Of a DNA stretch of 64,000 bases, positions 60,420 through 64,000 are shown piece by piece. Positions within the stretch are counted from its first letter, which is position 1; every line of letters begins with the position of its first letter. Source of the stretch: Aeromicrobium wangtongii (lineage in GTDB: Bacteria > Actinomycetota > Actinomycetes > Propionibacteriales > Nocardioidaceae); NCBI RefSeq assembly GCF_024584515.1, contig NZ_CP102173.1:124001-188000 (forward strand), in the 5' to 3' direction. The notes under the pieces were generated by a model. That model saw nothing but the letters and a program-made list of their open reading frames with translations, did not search any database and was not told where the DNA came from. Made by a program: the position numbers and the translations under genes.

Positions 60420-61358
60420 CTACGGAGCGCTCGTCACCGTGACCGCGGCATCGGCCGCGTCCCCGGTCGAGTACACGTAGCTTGCCGCGGCCGTGTCGCC
60501 CAGCTGGGCGCGCAACCACAGGGCCGACCACCGTGCGGCCGTCGCGATGCTGGCGGCCTGCGAGATGCCCTGGTCGTTCACCTCGGCCTCCGCGCCGGAC
60601 GGGTTCTGGACGTCCGTGATGCCGTAGTGGTTGGCGCCGCTGACGCGCACGATCTGCTTGTGCCCGTTGGCGAGCTTGGCGTAGGTCCTCTCCGCCTGGT
60701 CGGGTTCGGCCATGCCATCGGACTGACCCTGGACCAGCTGGACCGGGATCTGGTTGTCGATGCTCGGGTAGATGCCCAGGATCGCGTTGTTCGTGCCGTA
60801 GAACGATCCCGCCTTCACCGCTGCGGGCAGATCGAACGACAACGTCGTGCAGAACGGGATCGAGCACTTGTCCTCGGAGATGCTGAGCCCAGTGGCGCCA
60901 CCGAACGAGTGCCCCAGCAGCACCATCGTCCCGGTGTCGATGCGCCCGTGCAGCGGTGAGGACGCCTTGCCGTTCTCCGCGGCCATCCACGCCAATGTCT
61001 CGCCGACCTGGCTGGTGGACGTGTAGTAGTCCAGGTCGAAGAAGTTCAGACGCTTGTGGTTCGGCGTGACCACGATGAACCCGTACGACGCAACGGCCGA
61101 GGCGTACTTGCTGTAGAAGTTCCGGTTCACCTTCCCTCCCTGCAGCAGCAGGGCGACCGGCAGCTTGCCGGTGGCGTTCGTCGGGTAGTAGACGTTCGTG
61201 CCGTCGTTGGTGATCTGGCTCTGGTAGGTCGAGACCGCAGTGGTCGTGACCGGACCCGAGCTGGCCGCTGACGCAGGGCTCGGGGCGATCGCGACGACCA
61301 TGGCTGCCAGGAGCAGGGCCGACAGTGCCCGGACGGGCCGTGCAGTGAATCCGGACAT
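60420..61358 (-). CDS. Secreted alpha/beta hydrolase (chlorophyllase/PET-hydrolase-like)
   Basis: A 312-residue exported esterase-type hydrolase. The signal peptide ends near SPASAAS. The nucleophile is in GHSFGGATG, the acid probably in QGQSDGMAEP and the histidine in GANHYGITD. LLLQGGKVNRNFY forms the oxyanion region. The family acts on carboxylic esters, but the substrate is not determined. Its ATG overlaps by one base the stop codon of the hydrolase upstream (TGATG), so the two are translated together. Confidence 0.82.
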   Translation of the reverse strand: MSGFTARPVRALSALLLAAMVVAIAPSPASAASSGPVTTTAVSTYQSQITNDGTNVYYPTNATGKLPVALLLQGGKVNRNFYSKYASAVASYGFIVVTPNHKRLNFFDLDYYTSTSQVGETLAWMAAENGKASSPLHGRIDTGTMVLLGHSFGGATGLSISEDKCSIPFCTTLSFDLPAAVKAGSFYGTNNAILGIYPSIDNQIPVQLVQGQSDGMAEPDQAERTYAKLANGHKQIVRVSGANHYGITDVQNPSGAEAEVNDQGISQAASIATAARWSALWLRAQLGDTAAASYVYSTGDAADAAVTVTSAP

Positions 61359-62323
61359 CAGCGGATGGGGGCGGCGAGCGGCAGGCTCAGGTCGACCAGC
61401 GACTTGACCTTGGAACCGCAGGTCGAGACGACATTGGCGTCGTCGCAGTAGTACGCCGCGGTACGGGTCCCGGTCGCGAGGTCCTTGGCCCAGGCGGAGC
61501 CGAAGTCGCGCAGCCGGGCGGTCTGGGTGGCATTGGCCGAGCAGCCGGCGCCGAGGACGCCGATGAGATCGGTGTTCTCACCCTCGACGTCGATGTGGCA
61601 GCTGCCGCCGGACGGGGTGCCGAGCGAGTACTTGGTCCACACGAGCTGGATGCCGACGTAGTTGCTTGCCAGGCCGACGAGGGCCTCCGCGGAGTTGTTG
61701 AACAGGTTCGTGACGCTCGGGCGGGCGGTCACCGCGAGCACCGGGCGGGTGGCTCCCTTGGAGATGGCCTGCAGGTTGGCGGTGAACCCGCCGGAAGCGA
61801 CCGGGTCGAACAGGATCGCGCCGGCGAAGTTGCTGTAGCCATTGGCGTCGATGCGGGCGCCGAGCTCGCTGGCGAAGTGGCCGCCGGCCGAGTGGCCGCC
61901 GACGATGTAGCGCTGCGGCAGGGTCTTCCCGTTCGGGGGAGTGAGCGCGCGCCGGGTCATCAGATCGCCGAGGGCATCTGCGAGCTCGGGGTTGCCGGCC
62001 GTCATGTCGCCGTTGACGCACAGGACCATCACACCCTTCTCGGCGACCGCCTTGCTGGTGCCGCGCAGGTTGCCGCAGCCGCGGCTGAAGCCGTGGTTGA
62101 GCACCATCAGGGCCGAGGCGCCGGCCTGTGGGAGGTACCAGTCGGCGCTGTGGCTCTCCCCGTCGATGACGATCTGGGTGTTGACGCACGAGCTGGTCGA
62201 CGACGAGTAGTTCTTGCACGCCACGTCAGCGGCTTGGGCCCCCGGCGCCAGGCCGACCAGCCCGCCCAGCGTGGTGGCGGCCGCCAGCACGCCGGCCAAG
62301 AATGTCTTTGTCTGCTTCTTCAT
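61358..62323 (-). CDS. Secreted alpha/beta hydrolase (PHB-depolymerase-like)
   Basis: A 321-residue exported hydrolase with a signal peptide ending near APGAQAAD. The nucleophile sits in YIVGGHSAGGHFASELGAR, the oxyanion region in LNHGFSRGCGN. SCHIDVEGENTD may hold the catalytic histidine. Disulfide-type cysteines are numerous (CKNYS, SSCVN, RGCGN, VLCVN, YYCDD, STCG). It is related to extracellular depolymerases, but no binding domain is present. GGGGGAA precedes the ATG at 62323. It is the first gene of a two-gene unit of secreted esterase-like enzymes. Confidence 0.82.
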   Translation of the reverse strand: MKKQTKTFLAGVLAAATTLGGLVGLAPGAQAADVACKNYSSSTSSCVNTQIVIDGESHSADWYLPQAGASALMVLNHGFSRGCGNLRGTSKAVAEKGVMVLCVNGDMTAGNPELADALGDLMTRRALTPPNGKTLPQRYIVGGHSAGGHFASELGARIDANGYSNFAGAILFDPVASGGFTANLQAISKGATRPVLAVTARPSVTNLFNNSAEALVGLASNYVGIQLVWTKYSLGTPSGGSCHIDVEGENTDLIGVLGAGCSANATQTARLRDFGSAWAKDLATGTRTAAYYCDDANVVSTCGSKVKSLVDLSLPLAAPIR

Positions 62324-62340
62324 GGTTCCCCCGATGTGAA

Positions 62341-62368
62341 GCGCCGTTCCAGCGAGCCGGAACGGCGC
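62341..62368. promoter_or_regulatory. Hairpin/palindrome in the leader of the secreted hydrolase operon
   Basis: A perfect 10-bp inverted repeat (GCGCCGTTCC / GGAACGGCGC, loop AGCGAGCC) 17 bp upstream of the start codon at 62323. Beyond it lies the AT-rich stretch TGATATATGAAAG, likely the promoter. It could be an operator or a stabilising 5' hairpin. Confidence 0.5.
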
Positions 62369-62524
62369 TAGATGATATATGAAAGTGAAGATAGGGATGC
62401 CGGCGAGCGGGCGTCAAGCATCCCGATCTCCGTCCGTCGGGAGGATTGCCCCGCAGGGCGGGTGTGATCGGCCGTGATACGGGTAGAAATGGAGCAACTC
62501 CCACCGACTCGAACTGGAGCACCC

Positions 62525-63112
62525 GTGATTCCCAGCATCGTGAAAGTCCCGCTCTCCTTGGCTCAGACGCTCACCGTCGCCGTCGTGCAGACAGGCGTCA
62601 AAGCAGGGGTGAGCGGCGCGACCGCCCTGCTGCACCTCGTCCTGCCCGGTGAGGACACCGCGCCCCCCAGGCCCGCTCCCGCGCCGCGGCCCACGCCGAC
62701 TCCGACCGCGAAGGTCGACATCACCCCGCCCAAGCCCGACGTCGACGCCGCGCCGGTGAAGCAGCCGCCTGCCCCGAAGGCGGCGCCGACCCCCGGCGCC
62801 ACGACGACGATGGCCGATCCGGCGCCGGCGACGGCCACCCCCGCGACGAAGAAGACCGCGAAGCGCGCCACCGCCCGCAAGGCGCCGGCCAAGAAGGCGA
62901 CCCCGAAGAAGGCCGCGAAGTCGGCGACCGCCGCACAGAAGGCCGTTGCCAAGAAGACGCCGGCCAAGAAGGCGGCGCCGACCAAGCCGGCTGCGACGCT
63001 GGACGAGCCCGCCGCGCCCGTCGACGACAACCCGGTGGTCTACAGCAGCGGCCCGGACGTCGCGCAGGCGATGCCGGCCGACGGGCTGAAGGACGTTCGC
63101 CCCGAGAAGTGA
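62525..63112 (+). CDS. Histone H1-like Lys/Ala/Pro-rich protein
   Basis: A 195-residue protein. Residues about 1-40 form a hydrophobic/amphipathic region (IVKVPLSLAQTLTVAVVQTGV), then a Pro-rich segment (about 45-95), then a Lys/Ala repeat region (about 105-155) with AKK, KAA and PKK units like histone H1-type bacterial proteins and like the Ku tail at 32578. The C-terminus is acidic. DNA or RNA binding is likely in the basic part. TGGAGC lies five bases before the GTG at 62525; a GTG at 62474 is in frame. Confidence 0.65.
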   Translation: MIPSIVKVPLSLAQTLTVAVVQTGVKAGVSGATALLHLVLPGEDTAPPRPAPAPRPTPTPTAKVDITPPKPDVDAAPVKQPPAPKAAPTPGATTTMADPAPATATPATKKTAKRATARKAPAKKATPKKAAKSATAAQKAVAKKTPAKKAAPTKPAATLDEPAAPVDDNPVVYSSGPDVAQAMPADGLKDVRPEK

Positions 63113-63138
63113 GCTCGCCCGGGGCAGGCCGACGCCCG

Positions 63139-63639
63139 CTACGGCGCCGGCGTCGACCTGCCCCATCCGACGCCGGCCGTGATGTGGTCGAGCAGAGGTT
63201 GCACCCGGAAGGGGATCGGCGTCGCGACCGAGAAGGTCGACGTCGTCTTGCGGACGCCGTCGATCTCCACGATGGAGGCGGTCAGCACCTGCAGCGCCTC
63301 GAGCGAGCTGATCGCGACGTGGACCAACAGATCCTCCCGGCCGGCCTGGATCTTGATCTCCAGCACCTCCGGCAGGTCCCTGAGTCCCGCGACCACCCCC
63401 GGCATCTGACGCTGGTCGATCTCCAGGCTCACCAGGGCCTGCACGGGCATCCCGACCGCGGACAGGTTGATGATCGGCTGGAAGCCCACGAGCACGCCGG
63501 TCTCCTCGAGTCGCCGGATGCGCGTCTGGACCGTCGCCCGGCTGACCCCCAGCTCGGCAGCGAGCTCGGCGATGCCGATCCGGGCGTTGGCCGTGAGGCG
63601 GCCGATGATCTGCGCGTCGAGCTGGTCGATGCTGGTCAT
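63139..63639 (-). CDS. Lrp/AsnC-family transcriptional regulator
   Basis: A 166-residue regulator with an N-terminal helix-turn-helix (IGIAELAAELGVSRATVQTRIRRLEETGVL) and a C-terminal RAM (amino-acid-binding) domain (about 70-145). Such proteins form octamers and control amino acid metabolism. The start is the ATG at 63639. The divergent gene at 63830 is its likely target, and the 190 bp between them hold AT-rich stretches (CATGATCTAGGTATCAGAATG). Confidence 0.92.
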   Translation of the reverse strand: MTSIDQLDAQIIGRLTANARIGIAELAAELGVSRATVQTRIRRLEETGVLVGFQPIINLSAVGMPVQALVSLEIDQRQMPGVVAGLRDLPEVLEIKIQAGREDLLVHVAISSLEALQVLTASIVEIDGVRKTTSTFSVATPIPFRVQPLLDHITAGVGWGRSTPAP

Positions 63640-63829
63640 GGTGAGAACCTCCGAGGATCACAGTCCTCGTCAGCATGGCAGATTGGCATGTTGTCGGCTC
63701 ATCTCTTGACCACCCAGATCAGGCTGCACATGATCTAGGTATCAGAATGTCGGTGCGATCCACTGGCAGTCGACCCAGATGCGCCGTCGCCCACCTGCGA
63801 CGCCCTCGACCACGAGATGAGCTGATCGC

Positions 63830-64000
63830 ATGTCCGCCGATGTTCTCGACACCCCCGACGGGCCACGGCTGTTCGTCGTGACCGTCGCCCTGCAGGCGGA
63901 CGGGGCTCGCGCCGACCTGATGACGATGGCGTCGGTGCTGCACCGTCGCGGGGTGGAGGTCGTCGCCGCCGAGCTGGGCCGCCCCGCCCACGGACGGCGG
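63830..64000 (+). CDS. Hypothetical protein, 3' end cut by window edge
   Basis: The first 57 codons of a gene that runs off the right edge. They read MSADVLDTPDGPRLFVVTVA and LQADGARADLMTMASVLHRRGV and end in AELGRPAHGRR. The strand-helix-strand pattern (FVVTVALQADGARADLMTMASVLHRRGVEVVAAEL) resembles the start of an ACT-like domain, which would suit a target of the divergent Lrp regulator. The assignment is weak. GAGATGAGC lies about ten bases before the ATG. Confidence 0.5.
   Translation, partial: MSADVLDTPDGPRLFVVTVALQADGARADLMTMASVLHRRGVEVVAAELGRPAHGRR

Overview
This is a GC-rich (about 70 percent), densely coded chromosomal window from an actinobacterium. SpoIIE-type stress phosphatases, a SigB/SigF-type sigma factor, Ku/LigD end joining, GTP-type PEP carboxykinases, a SAM-IV riboswitch, many GTG/TTG starts and a general resemblance to Nocardioides/Aeromicrobium proteins suggest the family Nocardioidaceae. 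That placement is an inference and not a database result. I see no prophage, integrase, insertion sequence or CRISPR array.

Layout. 0-10 kb: a DUF222/HNH nuclease cut by the left edge, a CDP-glycerol glycerophosphotransferase-like protein, a flavin oxidoreductase, a secreted NlpC/P60 hydrolase, and the PEP node (PEP carboxylase convergent with PEP carboxykinase), then tRNA-Arg(ACG). 10-18 kb: a SAM-IV riboswitch ahead of a cysteine-desulfurase-like enzyme, a divergent cystine-type symporter, and two large exported proteins, one with a thioredoxin-like head and Ig-like repeats.

18-34 kb is the most unusual part. It starts with an adenylate-cyclase gene, a stand-alone cyclic-nucleotide-binding domain and a second PEP carboxykinase homologue that has lost two of three metal ligands and the P-loop cysteine; GTGA-N6-TCAC-like sites lie between these genes. 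Next come a bacteriophytochrome with a PP2C output domain, an RsbQ/RsbP pair, a four-gene operon (LigD polymerase-phosphoesterase, coiled-coil membrane protein, DksA/TraR protein, LigC-like ligase), a sigma factor, an ANTAR antiterminator and Ku. The picture is of light, energy and cAMP sensing placed beside non-homologous end joining.

34-47 kb: an acyltransferase, two succinate-semialdehyde dehydrogenases flanking a perfect 23-bp palindrome, GABA transaminase with a divergent LysR regulator, a secreted ScyD/ScyE-like propeller, PurU, small membrane and ACT proteins, an SDR and an FG-GAP repeat protein. 47-64 kb: transhydrogenase PntAB, uracil phosphoribosyltransferase, TadA, a run of oxidoreductases and an acetyltransferase, a CE1758/CE1759-type monooxygenase-flavin reductase pair, a small kinase, a dipeptidase, tRNA-Ser(CGA), an Rpf-type muralytic enzyme, two overlapping secreted alpha/beta hydrolases, a histone-like protein, an Lrp regulator and a gene cut by the right edge.

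A short dispersed repeat (core TTGAGCxTGTCGAA) occurs between genes and also inside two reading frames. Many convergent gene pairs share long-stem hairpins that lack a clear T-tract.
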